A stretch of DNA of 64,000 nt from JBCCGI01 sp039029355 (GCA_039029355.1 JBCCGI010000013.1:1-64000); one strand, 5' to 3'; shown: positions 9,644 through 18,706, counted from the first letter of the stretch. Numbers and translations: made by a program. Notes: generated by a model not told the origin, from the sequence alone.

Positions 9644-12253
9644 ATGCTGCTCCGCCTCCTCACGCTGATCGCGGCGCTCTTCGTCGTCGCCCCCAGCGCC
9701 GCTCCGGCGCCGGTGCAGCAGTCCTTTTCCCACGAGATCAACCAGGCCATCGACCGCGGCATCCAGCGCGTGCTCGCCTGGCAGAACGCCGACGGCTCGT
9801 TCGGCGGCGCGGGGCACCAGGGCAAGTACCCGATGGGCCAGACCGCGCTGGCGGTCTACACGCTGCTGAAGTCCGGCCTGCCGCGCACGGACCCCGCGAT
9901 CCAGCTCGGCATGCGCTACCTGCGCGAGCTGCCGTACGAGAAGACGTACTCGGTGTCCTGCTGGATCCTGGCGCTCGACGCGACGCGCGACCGCTCGGTC
10001 GAAGGCGAGATCCACCGCGCGGCGGCGTGGCTCGAGAGCGTCTTCAACGATCGCGACGACCTGTGGGCGTACCCCGACGGCGAGGGCGAGCTCTCCTGCA
10101 CGCAGTTCGCGGTGCTCGGGCTGTGGACGGCCGAACGGCGCGGCTATGAGGTCGACAAGCGCGTGTGGGCCGACCTGATCCAGGGCACGCTCGACATGCA
10201 GAACGACGACGGCGGCTTCGGGTATCGCCCGAGCGACCGGCCCTACTCCCAAGGGGCGATGGTCACCGCCGGCATCACGTCGCTGGAGATCGCCGTGGCG
10301 GCGCTCGAGGACGACTCGCGCTTCAAGAAGGTGCGCAAGCTGGGTCAAGAGGGGCTGGAGCGCGCCTGGACGTGGATGGAGCGCCACTTCACGCCGACGG
10401 GCAACCCGGCCTACGACACCGGCATCCTGGTGGACCGGCACAAGATCACGAAGGGCCGGCTCCACATGTTCCACTACTACTACCTGTGGGGCGTGGAGCG
10501 CATCGCCGCCATCGGCGGACGCCACGACATCGCGGGACGCGACTGGTACCGCGAGGGCGCGGTGCACCTCCTCAAGGAAGAGGAGCCGTCGGGGGGCTGG
10601 AACCAGCTCGACACCACGGCCTTCGGGCTGCTCTTCCTGCGGCGCGCGACCTACTCGGGGCTGGCGGGACGCGAGCAGGAGAAGTCGGTGCCGCGCGCGA
10701 TCCGCTGGCACTACACGACCGACCAGCCGCCGGAGGGCTGGGAGAAGGTCGGCTTCAACGCGACCAGCTGGCGCATCGGCTCCGCGAGCTTCGGCGACTG
10801 GAAGACGTCGCACCGGCGTGACCGCACGCTCTGGGACACGCCGGACATCTGGATCCGGCGCGAGTTCGACTGGCGTAAGGAGCCCGAGGAGCTGCAGCTC
10901 TTCGCGATGCACGACGACTCGATCGAGATCTACCTCAACGGCGTGAAGGCGGCGTCGAGCTCCTCGTCGTCGGCGCAGCCGAAGGAGTACGAGGTCTCCG
11001 ACGAGGCGCGCGCGACGCTGAAGGAGGGCATCAACGTGCTCGCCGCCCACTGCCGCGACGCCGGCGGGGCGTGCACGGTCGACGTGTGGCTCAACGACCT
11101 CGGCGGCATGGCGGCGCGGCTCGGCAAGACGCTGGACGAGGAGCCCACGCCTCCGCTGCAGACGCCGCCCGGCCCCGAGGTACCGTTCCTGCGGCGCTGG
11201 CTGGCGCTCGGGCCGATCGACGACAAGAAGCACGACGGCTTCGCCGACGACCTGATCGAGGAGGCGGAGGCGACTCCGGTCGAGGGTCAGCGCGCGGGGC
11301 GGCAGGTGTGGCGCGAGGTGCGCTCGTCGTCGAGCCTGGTCGACCTCCCGGCGCTGCTCAAGCCGCGCGAGAAGAGCATCTATTACGCCTTCACCCACCT
11401 GAACGTCGCGCGCGAGGTCGAGGCGATTCTGTGGCTCGGCTTCCAGGACGGCGGGCGGGTGTGGCTCGACGGCAAGCTGCTGCTCTCGCACCACGAGCAC
11501 GGACCGCCCAAGCGCGACGAGCTGCCCATCCGCGTGCACCTCTCCAAGGGGATGCACCGGCTCTTGGTCAAGATCGAGCAGCACGGCGAGACCTGCGGGC
11601 TGATCGCGCGCTTCGCGGGCCTCGACGGGTCGACGCTCCAGGAGGTGCGCCCGGTGCTCGCGGGCGGAGATCCCAACTGGGAGGCGGTCGCGCTCGCGCA
11701 GCCCGAGCTGTTCGGATACGAGCGGCTGGCCGCCCTGCTGCCGCTGGACACGAGCGCGCGCGTCGACTTCGACAAGGCGGGTTCGCTCGACCGGCTGGCG
11801 ACGAGCGGCGCCGCCGACGGCTACCCGCGCTGGCACTCCGGCAAGAGCAAGCGCAGCGCGGTCGAGGCCGCGCACGCGCCGAACCCCGGCGCGAAGGGCC
11901 TGGTCGAGCTGCTGCCCGCCTCGGCCGACCATCCCGCGCGCCTGCTGTGGCGCGTGCGCGTCCCCACGGGCGAGCCGCAGCTGGGCGTACGCTACTCGAC
12001 CGACGTCAAGAACCCCCAGTCCAGCGCGCTGGTCCGCGTTTGGGCCTATGGGGCGAATCTCGAGCGGCTGGGAGAGCATCGCGCCAAGGCGCCCGCCAAG
12101 CCGGCCAAGAAGGAGTGGCAGCAGATGCGTTGCGACTTCTCCAGCGTCGCGGGTCAGGACGTCATCGTCGTCGTCGAGGCGCTGGCGGAGGAGCAGGCCG
12201 CGGGCTCGGCGGCGGTGTTCCTCGACCAGCTCATCCTCGAGCAAAAGAAGTAG
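9644..12253 (+). CDS. Secreted prenyltransferase/squalene-oxidase-repeat protein
   Basis: This is an 869-aa protein with an N-terminal signal peptide (about residues 1-22). Residues ~30-330 look like an alpha/alpha toroid of the terpene-cyclase/prenyltransferase-repeat type: repeated helices with QNADGSFGGAGHQG and QNDDGGFGYRPSDRP, which are QW-like motifs. No DDxD or DxDD catalytic motif was noticed, so it is probably not a working cyclase. The C-terminal 500 residues contain repeated beta-sandwich modules with a shared pattern (DDSIEIYLNGVKAAS and DGGRVWLDGKLLLSHHEHG) and a jelly-roll-like end. Such toroid proteins are common in Planctomycetota with no assigned reaction. The gene is 6 nt after the lipoprotein gene and is probably in the same transcript. 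Confidence 0.8.
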   Translation: MLLRLLTLIAALFVVAPSAAPAPVQQSFSHEINQAIDRGIQRVLAWQNADGSFGGAGHQGKYPMGQTALAVYTLLKSGLPRTDPAIQLGMRYLRELPYEKTYSVSCWILALDATRDRSVEGEIHRAAAWLESVFNDRDDLWAYPDGEGELSCTQFAVLGLWTAERRGYEVDKRVWADLIQGTLDMQNDDGGFGYRPSDRPYSQGAMVTAGITSLEIAVAALEDDSRFKKVRKLGQEGLERAWTWMERHFTPTGNPAYDTGILVDRHKITKGRLHMFHYYYLWGVERIAAIGGRHDIAGRDWYREGAVHLLKEEEPSGGWNQLDTTAFGLLFLRRATYSGLAGREQEKSVPRAIRWHYTTDQPPEGWEKVGFNATSWRIGSASFGDWKTSHRRDRTLWDTPDIWIRREFDWRKEPEELQLFAMHDDSIEIYLNGVKAASSSSSSAQPKEYEVSDEARATLKEGINVLAAHCRDAGGACTVDVWLNDLGGMAARLGKTLDEEPTPPLQTPPGPEVPFLRRWLALGPIDDKKHDGFADDLIEEAEATPVEGQRAGRQVWREVRSSSSLVDLPALLKPREKSIYYAFTHLNVAREVEAILWLGFQDGGRVWLDGKLLLSHHEHGPPKRDELPIRVHLSKGMHRLLVKIEQHGETCGLIARFAGLDGSTLQEVRPVLAGGDPNWEAVALAQPELFGYERLAALLPLDTSARVDFDKAGSLDRLATSGAADGYPRWHSGKSKRSAVEAAHAPNPGAKGLVELLPASADHPARLLWRVRVPTGEPQLGVRYSTDVKNPQSSALVRVWAYGANLERLGEHRAKAPAKPAKKEWQQMRCDFSSVAGQDVIVVVEALAEEQAAGSAAVFLDQLILEQKK

Positions 12254-12350
12254 CCCGGAGGACGGTTGCGGCCGGGGGCCGGATCCGGTGGGCTCTTTTG
12301 GAGCGCCCCGCCGCGCACCTCGTCCTCCACCAACCCAGGGCAGTCATCCG

Positions 12351-14294
12351 GTGACACCTCTCCTCCTCCTCGCAATCGCCGCCTTCTCGCAGGGAGTCCC
12401 CGCGCCGCCGCCCGACCCGATCCCGGTGCTGGTCGTAACGGGTGCGAACAACCACGACTGGGAGTGGACGAGCGAGTCGCTCGAGCAGATCCTCACCGAG
12501 TCGGGGCGCTTCGACGTCATCGTGACCACCGATCCCGCGGCGACGCTCGCGAACCCGCAGGTGCTGCGCTCGTTCCGCGCGGTCGTGCTCGACTACAACG
12601 GCCCGCGCTGGGGCGCGGCGGCCGAGACGGGCTTCCTCGAGGCCGTTCGCGACGGCCTGGGCGTCGTGGTCGTGCACGCGGCCAACAACGCGTTCTCGGG
12701 GTGGATCGAGTACGAGAAGCTCGTCGCGCTCTGCTGGCGCCGCGGCACGGGGCACGGGGCGTTCCACCGCTTCGGCGTCGAGGTGACCGACCGCGACCAC
12801 CCGGTCACGCGCACGCTGCCGGACATGGTCGCGCACCCGGACGAGCTCTACCACCGCCTGGTGCACATGCACGGCACCGACTACCGGGTGCTCGCCACGG
12901 CGCACTCGTCGGCCGAGTCGGGCGGGACCGGGGCCGACGAGCCGATGGTCCTCGTGAAGAACTACGGCGAGGGGCGGGTGTTCCACACGCCGCTGGGGCA
13001 CGTGTGGAAGGGCAACGAGGGCACGCGCGCGTCCCAAGTCGATCCCCAGTTCCGGACGCTGATCGTGCGCGGCACCGAGTGGGCCGCGACCGGCGACGTG
13101 CGCGACGGACGCGAGCCCGCGAACCAGCTCGCGTCGTGGGACGCAAAGGCGGGCTGGAAGCTGCTCTTCGACGGCGAGAGCACCGCGGGCTGGACGCGCC
13201 ACGGCGGCGGCGGCTTCCCCGACCGGGGCTGGGTCGTCGAGAACGGCGCGCTGCGGCACCTGTCCGGCGGCGGCGGTGGCGACATCACGACCATCGAACG
13301 CTACTCCGACTTCGAGCTGGAGTTCGAGTGGAAGGTCGCCGGCGGAGCGAACAGCGGCGTCAAGTACCGCGTGGCTCCGGTCGAGGAGCCGAAGGCGATG
13401 CTGGGTCCGGAGTACCAGGTGCTCGACGACGCGCCGAAGGGGAACACGGGCAAGCACTCGGCCGCGTCGCTCTACGACGTGTATAAGCCGGGTGACAAGT
13501 CGCTCGCGCCGGTGGGAATGTGGAACCGGGCGCGTATCGTCGCCGACGGCAGCCGCATCGAACACTGGCTGAACGGGCGCCGCGTGCTGCGCGCCCAGGT
13601 CGGCTCGAACAACTGGAACGAGCACGTCGCGGCCAGCAAGTTCTCGAACGTCGCGGGCTTCGCCACCTCACGCCCCGGCCACATCGGGCTGCAGGACCAC
13701 GGCGGCGAGGCGTGGTATCGCTCGGTCAAGCTCCGCGATCTATCGCAGCCGATCGGGCGCGAGGTGCCGCTGTTCGACGGCAAGAGCCTCGCGGGCTGGC
13801 ACGAGCTGGGCGACGCGGTCTTCCGCGTCGAGGACGGGGTGATCCACGGCGAGGTGGGCGGCGGCGGCCAGAGCTTCCTGGTAAGCGACGCGACCTACGC
13901 CGACTTCATCCTGGAGCTAGAGCTCCGCATCCAAGCCGGCAACTCCGGCGTGCAGGTGCGCAGCCAGGTCAACGAGAAGGGGCGCCTGTACGGCTACCAG
14001 CTCGAGGTCGACCCGAGCCCGCGCTCCTGGTCCGGCGGGCTGTACGACGAGGCGCGGCGCGGCTGGCTGCAGAACCTCGCCGACAACCCGGAGGGCCGCG
14101 AGGCGTTCCTCGCGGGCGGCTGGAACCGGTACCGCATCGAGTGCGTCGAGCAGTCGATCCGGTGCTGGGTCAACGGCGTCCCCACCGCCGACTTCCTGGA
14201 CTCGACGGACGCCGAGGGCCACATCGCGCTCCAGGTGCACAGCGGCCGCGACACGAAGCTCAGCTGGCGCAACATCGTGCTGCGCGTGCTCTAG
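12351..14294 (+). CDS. ThuA domain plus two DUF1080 (3-keto-disaccharide hydrolase-like) domains
   Basis: This is a 647-aa protein. The GTG at 12351 was chosen because a signal peptide follows directly (TPLLLLAIAAFSQG). Residues ~25-250 are a ThuA-like trehalose-utilisation fold, with VLVVTGANNHDWEWTSE, VVVVHAANNAF, HPVTRTLPD and GRVFHTPLGHVWKG. Two DUF1080 concanavalin-like domains follow: about 265-455 (WKLLFDGESTAGW, YSDFELEFEWKV) and about 460-647 (EVPLFDGKSLAGWHELG, YADFILELELRI, GVQVRSQVNEKGRLYGYQLE). DUF1080 has been linked to hydrolysis of 3-keto-glycosides. It probably acts on exported oligosaccharides or glycosides; the exact substrate cannot be read from sequence. Confidence 0.88.
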   Translation: MTPLLLLAIAAFSQGVPAPPPDPIPVLVVTGANNHDWEWTSESLEQILTESGRFDVIVTTDPAATLANPQVLRSFRAVVLDYNGPRWGAAAETGFLEAVRDGLGVVVVHAANNAFSGWIEYEKLVALCWRRGTGHGAFHRFGVEVTDRDHPVTRTLPDMVAHPDELYHRLVHMHGTDYRVLATAHSSAESGGTGADEPMVLVKNYGEGRVFHTPLGHVWKGNEGTRASQVDPQFRTLIVRGTEWAATGDVRDGREPANQLASWDAKAGWKLLFDGESTAGWTRHGGGGFPDRGWVVENGALRHLSGGGGGDITTIERYSDFELEFEWKVAGGANSGVKYRVAPVEEPKAMLGPEYQVLDDAPKGNTGKHSAASLYDVYKPGDKSLAPVGMWNRARIVADGSRIEHWLNGRRVLRAQVGSNNWNEHVAASKFSNVAGFATSRPGHIGLQDHGGEAWYRSVKLRDLSQPIGREVPLFDGKSLAGWHELGDAVFRVEDGVIHGEVGGGGQSFLVSDATYADFILELELRIQAGNSGVQVRSQVNEKGRLYGYQLEVDPSPRSWSGGLYDEARRGWLQNLADNPEGREAFLAGGWNRYRIECVEQSIRCWVNGVPTADFLDSTDAEGHIALQVHSGRDTKLSWRNIVLRVL

Positions 14295-14448
14295 CGGGGC
14301 CCCACGCGGTCCGGGACCGGGCGGGGCTGCGCCGCGGGCGAGCTAGCGTGGACACCGTAGCGCGGTTCCACGCGGGGCAAGGTCGGTCGCGGAGAGGGGT
14401 CGGGGGTGCATCCCGACCGCTCCTCTCCCGATCTCTCCCTGGGTGGGA

Positions 14449-14982
14449 CTACTCCAGGCCCAGGCGCTTCCAGGCCTCGCGCTTACCGATGCCCTTCACC
14501 TGGAGCCACTTCTCGAGCAGCGCCTCGCGCGGGAACGACTTGCCCTTCTCCCAGTTGTAAATCGTCAGCATCGAGACCCCGACGAGCTCGCCGTAGTCAG
14601 CGGCCGACAGCTCCAGGCGCTCGCGCTCGGCGAACACGGCTTCGGGAGAGAAGCCGCCGCGGTTGGCGAGATCCTCGATCCCGAGGGTGTCGAGGGCCTT
14701 CTTGCGCGGCATGCCGCGGATCTCGAGCCAGCGCATCAGCTGGCCGCTGCGGGGCTTGCTGCGGCCGTGCTCCCAGGAGTAGATCGTCAGCGGCGAGACG
14801 CCGACCAGATCGGCGTAGTCCGCGGCCGAGAGCTCCAGTCGGGCACGGTCCTCACGGACCGCCTCGGGCGAGAACTTCTTCCGTTCGCGTAGCTCCCGCT
14901 TGAGGACGGCAATCTGTGCCTCCAGATCCTTGATCTGCTGTTCAGGGGAACGCCGGTTGTAGGCACGTTTCCTCTTCGCCAC
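14449..14982 (-). CDS. Duplicated-HTH DNA-binding protein with basic coiled-coil N-terminus
   Basis: This is a 177-aa protein from the GTG at 14982. A Shine-Dalgarno-like AGAGGAAG lies six bases upstream, which favours this start over the GTG at 15000. The N-terminus is strongly basic (AKRKRAYNRR) and runs into a short coiled coil (IKDLEAQIAVLKRELRERKK). Two tandem copies of a Cro/XRE-like helix-turn-helix unit follow, each beginning FSPEAV and containing RLELSAADY-x-x-LVGVS and LTIY-x-WE-x-G-x-S. The repeats are clearly an internal duplication. It is probably a transcription factor or chromatin-like DNA-binding protein; its targets are unknown. The AT-richer upstream region is its likely promoter. 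Confidence 0.82.
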   Translation of the reverse strand: MAKRKRAYNRRSPEQQIKDLEAQIAVLKRELRERKKFSPEAVREDRARLELSAADYADLVGVSPLTIYSWEHGRSKPRSGQLMRWLEIRGMPRKKALDTLGIEDLANRGGFSPEAVFAERERLELSAADYGELVGVSMLTIYNWEKGKSFPREALLEKWLQVKGIGKREAWKRLGLE

Positions 14983-15158
14983 AGCTGTCTTCCTCTGCAC
15001 CTCTGCCTCACTCTGTGCTGCGTAAAGTTACCGCGTAGGGCAACGCGAACAATGACATCAACTGCTCCTAGTACATAGATCATTGCTCGTAGTCTCCAGC
15101 CCTTTAGTGGCGTTCCTTTGTAACGCAAAAGCCTCACGGCTCCTTGCGCCCCGAGGAG

Positions 15159-15178
15159 CCCTGTCAAGCCTGACAGGG
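15159..15178 (-). terminator. Possible terminator hairpin after the ArsR-like gene
   Basis: A perfect 8-bp stem (CCCTGTCA/TGACAGGG) with a 4-nt loop lies 13 nt beyond the stop of the ArsR-like gene. There is no clear U-tract on either strand, so a terminator role is inferred from position and stem strength only. The whole 14983-15191 gap is richer in A and T than the surroundings and shows no ORF I can support. Confidence 0.4.
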
Positions 15179-15191
15179 AAATGAGAACTAT

Positions 15192-15761
15192 CTAACGTTC
15201 GATTGCCTCGATCGCAGCAAAGCCGTACCCAATGGCAAACAGACGCGCGCCGGGCCGCGGCTTCGAGCGGTGGAGGATTTCGTGGATCGCCCGCAAATGG
15301 GTATTCACCTTTTCCTGCTCCCTGGACGTCAGCCAACCCTTGACGCGCCCCACCCCCGCGTCGCTGTCAGCCTCGTGTCCGACGCGCCCGCCGGCGTCGA
15401 TCGAGCGCGTGAGATCGCGCTGGGTGGCGCGCAGAGTTGCAAGCATCACCTTGGACATGAGCGCACGGTACTTGGGTCCGGATGAAGCGGTGCTCATGCG
15501 GATCACCCGGGCTGGCGCGGTATAAGTCGCCCCGTCGGGTCCGCCGCCTTCCTCGGCCAGGAGCTCGACCCGCACGAGCCGCCGAAGGTGGTAGTACAGC
15601 GAGTCCGGAGCCCGGCCCAGCAGGCGCCCGAGCTCGGCCGCCGTGCACGGGCCCGCGGCGCAGGCCGCGTCCAGGATCTCCAGGCGGGCGGGCGAGGTCA
15701 GCTCCGCGAGCTGATCGATGCGCTCGACGACAAAGGTCGGCGGGTCCTGCTTGGATGCCAT
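15192..15761 (-). CDS. ArsR-family-like winged-helix transcriptional regulator
   Basis: This is a 189-aa protein. The ATG at 15761 was chosen over upstream in-frame codons because homology begins at ASKQDPPTFVVERIDQLAELTSPARLEIL, the usual ArsR-type start. The winged-helix domain covers residues ~10-75 (CTAAELGRLLGRAPDSLYYHLRRLVRVELL). The remaining ~110 residues form a helical C-terminal extension, which is longer than in classical metal-sensing ArsR proteins, and no CxC metal site is visible. The start codon sits inside a strong palindrome (15755-15790), which suggests autoregulation and control of the divergent S41 protease gene. Confidence 0.85.
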   Translation of the reverse strand: MASKQDPPTFVVERIDQLAELTSPARLEILDAACAAGPCTAAELGRLLGRAPDSLYYHLRRLVRVELLAEEGGGPDGATYTAPARVIRMSTASSGPKYRALMSKVMLATLRATQRDLTRSIDAGGRVGHEADSDAGVGRVKGWLTSREQEKVNTHLRAIHEILHRSKPRPGARLFAIGYGFAAIEAIER

Positions 15762-15790
15762 TGAAAAAACAATACAACTTTCAATGGCAT
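15755..15790. promoter_or_regulatory. Perfect 12-bp inverted repeat, putative operator for the ArsR-like regulator
   Basis: The arms ATGCCATTGAAA (15755-15766) and TTTCAATGGCAT (15779-15790) are perfect reverse complements around an AT-rich 12-nt spacer, in otherwise extremely GC-rich sequence. The left arm overlaps the start codon of the ArsR-like gene; the right arm is about 65 nt before the S41 start. Each arm carries TTGAAA reading inward, which resembles a -35 box. Winged-helix dimers bind such sites, so this is the best candidate operator. Confidence 0.65.
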
Positions 15791-15856
15791 AGCGCCGCGC
15801 CCCAATCGCAAAGGACACCCACAACGCCCCCGCCCCCCCCCTCCCCCGCCTCACGC

Positions 15857-17233
15857 ATGAAAGACGCCCTCCGCCGCCGAGCCCGACTCGGCGCCCTCCT
15901 GCCCCTGCTCCTCGCCGCCTGCACTTCGCTCGAATCCGCGGACGTCGCGACGGAGCCGGCCCCGGCCCCGGTCTCGGCCGAGGTGGCCCAGGCCACGTTC
16001 GACGACGTCTGGTCGACGGTCCGCGAGCACCACTTCGACGAGAAGCTCAACGGCCTCGACTGGGACGCGGTGCGCGACGAGCTGCGCCCGCGCGCCTCCG
16101 AGGCCGCCACCCAGGCCGAGCTGCGCGGCGTGGTGAACGAGATGCTCGGGCGGCTGGAGCAGTCCCACTTCGGCATGATGCCGCGCTCGAACCTGCCCGC
16201 CCTCGACGGGTCCGACGACGCGGAGACGCCCGACAGCCTCGCCGGCGACCTCGGGCTCGACGTGCGCGCGCGGGGCGGCGACGTGCTCGTCTGGAAGGTG
16301 ACGCCAGGGGGACCGGCCGACGCGGCCGGGATCCGGCCGGGCTGGATTCTCCTGCGGGTCGACGACCTCGACGTCGACGCCTACTTCGACGAGGCGGCCA
16401 GCGTCGAGGACGAGCGCGCCGCCCGCTACGCCACGTTCCAGGTGCACTCCCGGGTGATGGCGGAGACCTACGGTCCGATCGGCAGCACCGCCCAGGTCAC
16501 GCTGCTCGACGACGGAGACCGCGAGGTCGTCGTCGAGGTGACGCGCGGCGAGCGCGACGTCGAAAAGCACAACTTCGGCACGAACCTCCCGACCTTCTAC
16601 CTCCACTTCGACAAGGCCACGATCGAGCGCGACGGCGCGAAGATCGGCTGGATCCACTGGAGCAACTGGTTCCTACCCGTGATGAAGCCCATCGACCAGG
16701 CCGTGGACGAGATGCGCTCGCACGACGGGATCGTGCTGGACCTGCGCGGCAACGGCGGCGGCGCGGGCGCGATGGTGATGGGCGTCGCGGGGCACTTCTT
16801 CGACGAGCGCACCGACCTCGGTACGCAGTCCAGCCGCGAGGGGAACATGGTGTACCGCGCCTCGCCGCGCCGCATCAGCCCCGCCGGCGAGCGCGTCGGC
16901 CCCTATTCCGGCAAGGTCGCCATCCTGGTCGACGAGCTGACCGGCAGCGCGTCCGAGGTCTTCTCCGGCGGCATGCAGTCCACCGGGCGCGTGCGCGTCT
17001 TCGGCGAGACGTCGGCCGGCGCCGTGCTTCCGGCCGTGACGAAGACGCTGCCGAACGGCGACGGTCTTCTCTACGCCTTCGGGGACTTCAAGACCTCGAC
17101 CGGTACGCTGCTCGAAGGACTCGGCGTCGTGCCCGACGTCGAGGTCCCTCTCACCCGCGACTCGCTGCTCGCGGGCAAGGACGCCGCCCTCGAAGCGGCG
17201 ATCGCCTGGATCACCGGCCGCGAGCTCGACTGA
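15857..17233 (+). CDS. S41 family peptidase, lipoprotein, tricorn/IRBP-like subgroup
   Basis: This is a 458-aa protein with a lipoprotein signal (lipobox LAAC, Cys22), so it is anchored in an outer membrane leaflet. The order is a helical N-terminal domain with S103-H104 (LEQSHFG), a PDZ-like region (WKVTPGGPADAAGIRPGWILLRVDD) and the S41 core with GIVLDLRGNGGG and the nucleophile region TGSASE (Ser364 most likely). The lysine of the CtpA/Prc serine-lysine dyad is replaced: the segment reads GETSAGA. The Ser-His pair near the N-terminus fits the Ser-His-Ser-Glu tetrad of the tricorn-like subgroup. It is divergent from the ArsR-like gene and 35 nt upstream of the next gene. Confidence 0.88.
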   Translation: MKDALRRRARLGALLPLLLAACTSLESADVATEPAPAPVSAEVAQATFDDVWSTVREHHFDEKLNGLDWDAVRDELRPRASEAATQAELRGVVNEMLGRLEQSHFGMMPRSNLPALDGSDDAETPDSLAGDLGLDVRARGGDVLVWKVTPGGPADAAGIRPGWILLRVDDLDVDAYFDEAASVEDERAARYATFQVHSRVMAETYGPIGSTAQVTLLDDGDREVVVEVTRGERDVEKHNFGTNLPTFYLHFDKATIERDGAKIGWIHWSNWFLPVMKPIDQAVDEMRSHDGIVLDLRGNGGGAGAMVMGVAGHFFDERTDLGTQSSREGNMVYRASPRRISPAGERVGPYSGKVAILVDELTGSASEVFSGGMQSTGRVRVFGETSAGAVLPAVTKTLPNGDGLLYAFGDFKTSTGTLLEGLGVVPDVEVPLTRDSLLAGKDAALEAAIAWITGRELD

Positions 17234-17268
17234 GCACGGCCGAAACCCCTTCTCTCTAGCCAAGCAAG

Positions 17269-18132
17269 ATGAAGCGCTACCGTACGTCGTTCCTCCTCGC
17301 CGCACTCACCGCCTCGGCGCTCGCGCCGCTCGCTCCCGCCTTCCAGCAACAGGAAGCGGCCGCGCAGGAAGCCGCGGTCGAGACGCTGCCCTCCGCCCGC
17401 GCTCTGATCGACCGTTTCATGGAGATCTCCGCGGGCCGCAAGATGATCGAGGAGACCAGCTCCGTCTTCTTCTCCGGCACGGTGAAGATGGAGGCGATGG
17501 GCCTCAACGGCACCTTCGCGAACTACCGCGCCAAGCCGAACCTGACCAAACAGGTCACCGAGCTCGGCCCGACCGGCGAGGGCCTCCAGGGGTTCGACGG
17601 CAAGGTCGCCTGGATGACCCACGCGATGATGGGCGAGCAGATCCTCGAAGGCGCCTCGCGCATGACGATGGTGATGCAGGCCGATTACGGCGCCTCGCTG
17701 ATGCCGGAATCGGACTACGACCTGCTCGAGGTCAAGGCCCGCGAGAAGTTCGAAGGCATGGACTGCTACCGCCTCGACTTCGTCTACAAGGCGCCCCAAG
17801 ACGAGGCCGAGGCGAAGGACACCGAAGCGGTCCGCACCGGGTCGCTTTTCTTCGACGCGGAGTCCGGGCTGATCGTGGGCCGCAAGCTGACCCAGGCCTC
17901 GCCGATGGGCGACACGCCGGTCACCGCGGTGCTCTCCGACTACACCGCGTACGGCGAGGGCGGCTACCTCATGCCGAAGAACACGCGCCTGAAGATGGGC
18001 CCGACCGAGGTGCTCATCTCCATCGAGAAGGTCGAGTTCGACACCGTCGATCCCGAGGAGATGAAGCTCCCCGCCTCGATCCGCGCGCTGGTCGGGGACG
18101 AGAAGCCCAAGGAGATGCCGAAGGACGTCTAG
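17269..18132 (+). CDS. Exported LolA/LolB-like outer-membrane lipoprotein-sorting-type protein
   Basis: This is a 287-aa protein with an N-terminal signal peptide (about residues 1-25) followed by a Gln/Ala-rich linker. The body is predicted mostly beta with the pattern of LolA-like half barrels: SGTVKMEAMGLNGTFANYRAKPN, VAWMTHAMMGEQILEG, CYRLDFVYKAP, SLFFDAESGLIVGRK and YLMPKNTRLKMGPTEV. These are typical of proteins annotated as outer membrane lipoprotein-sorting or DUF4292-like. It follows the S41 peptidase by 35 nt and is probably in the same operon, which suggests a shared envelope role. No catalytic residues are evident. Confidence 0.72.
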   Translation: MKRYRTSFLLAALTASALAPLAPAFQQQEAAAQEAAVETLPSARALIDRFMEISAGRKMIEETSSVFFSGTVKMEAMGLNGTFANYRAKPNLTKQVTELGPTGEGLQGFDGKVAWMTHAMMGEQILEGASRMTMVMQADYGASLMPESDYDLLEVKAREKFEGMDCYRLDFVYKAPQDEAEAKDTEAVRTGSLFFDAESGLIVGRKLTQASPMGDTPVTAVLSDYTAYGEGGYLMPKNTRLKMGPTEVLISIEKVEFDTVDPEEMKLPASIRALVGDEKPKEMPKDV

Positions 18133-18193
18133 CGTTCCTCGCGCCCGGGGCCGGCCCGCCGGCTCCGGGCGAAGCGCGCGACCGGCGGCGCGC

Positions 18194-18706
18194 CTACCAG
18201 TCGCCGGCGTAGCGCAGCCCGAAGGGCTTTGCGTCGGCCTCCAGACGCTGGAACTCGAGCCGCAGGAGCTGCCGCAGGTGCAGCAGGTCGTGGGCCACCC
18301 AGGACGCCAGCAGGTCGCCCGCCGCGATCGTCCCGCCCCACGGCGCTGCGTGCTCGCGGGCCAGGTCGGGCTCGCCGAGCCCCCGCAACCAGCTCAGCGA
18401 GTCGTCGCGCTCCGCGCGCCAGGCCTCAAGCGTCGGAGTCAGCTCGCGCTCGCGGTACCCGCGCGCCTCGCACCAGCCCTCCGGGTCGATCGGGGGAAAG
18501 GGCTCGTCCGGGCGGTGGAGCGCGTAGTCGAGGCGCAGGCGGAAGTCCTCGCGCTCCTCGTCGAGCAGGTGGCACGCCACCTCGAGCATCGACCACCGCT
18601 TGGGCTCCGGCCGCCAAAGCGCCTCGTCGGCGCTCAGGCCCACGAGCACTCCCTCGATCGAACGCGCGCTGCGCGCGAGCCTCGCCGCCGCGTCGTTCGG
18701 GTTCAC
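18194..18706 (-). CDS. DinB family protein
   Basis: This is a 170-aa protein. The GTG at 18706 overlaps the stop of the upstream heme gene (GTGA). The four-helix DinB/YfiT fold is indicated by PKRWSMLEVACHLLDEEREDFRLRL and SWVAHDLLHLRQLLRLEF, where the histidines are the usual metal ligands, and by the LDYALHRPDEPFPPIDPEGW segment. DinB-superfamily proteins include thiol-dependent S-transferases and uncharacterised metalloproteins, so no substrate is assigned. Translational coupling to the PVC heme protein is the only contextual hint. Confidence 0.88.
   Translation of the reverse strand: MNPNDAAARLARSARSIEGVLVGLSADEALWRPEPKRWSMLEVACHLLDEEREDFRLRLDYALHRPDEPFPPIDPEGWCEARGYRERELTPTLEAWRAERDDSLSWLRGLGEPDLAREHAAPWGGTIAAGDLLASWVAHDLLHLRQLLRLEFQRLEADAKPFGLRYAGDW

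Noticed and set aside
6974..12244. Very long open frame on the minus strand (over 1700 codons)
   Set aside because: It is antisense to the Rieske, cytochrome, lipoprotein and toroid genes, has a basic low-complexity composition and no motifs. Extreme GC content keeps antisense frames open.
14295..14448. Possible small gene between the ThuA and HTH genes
   Set aside because: No start with a plausible ribosome site and no motif; treated as intergenic sequence.
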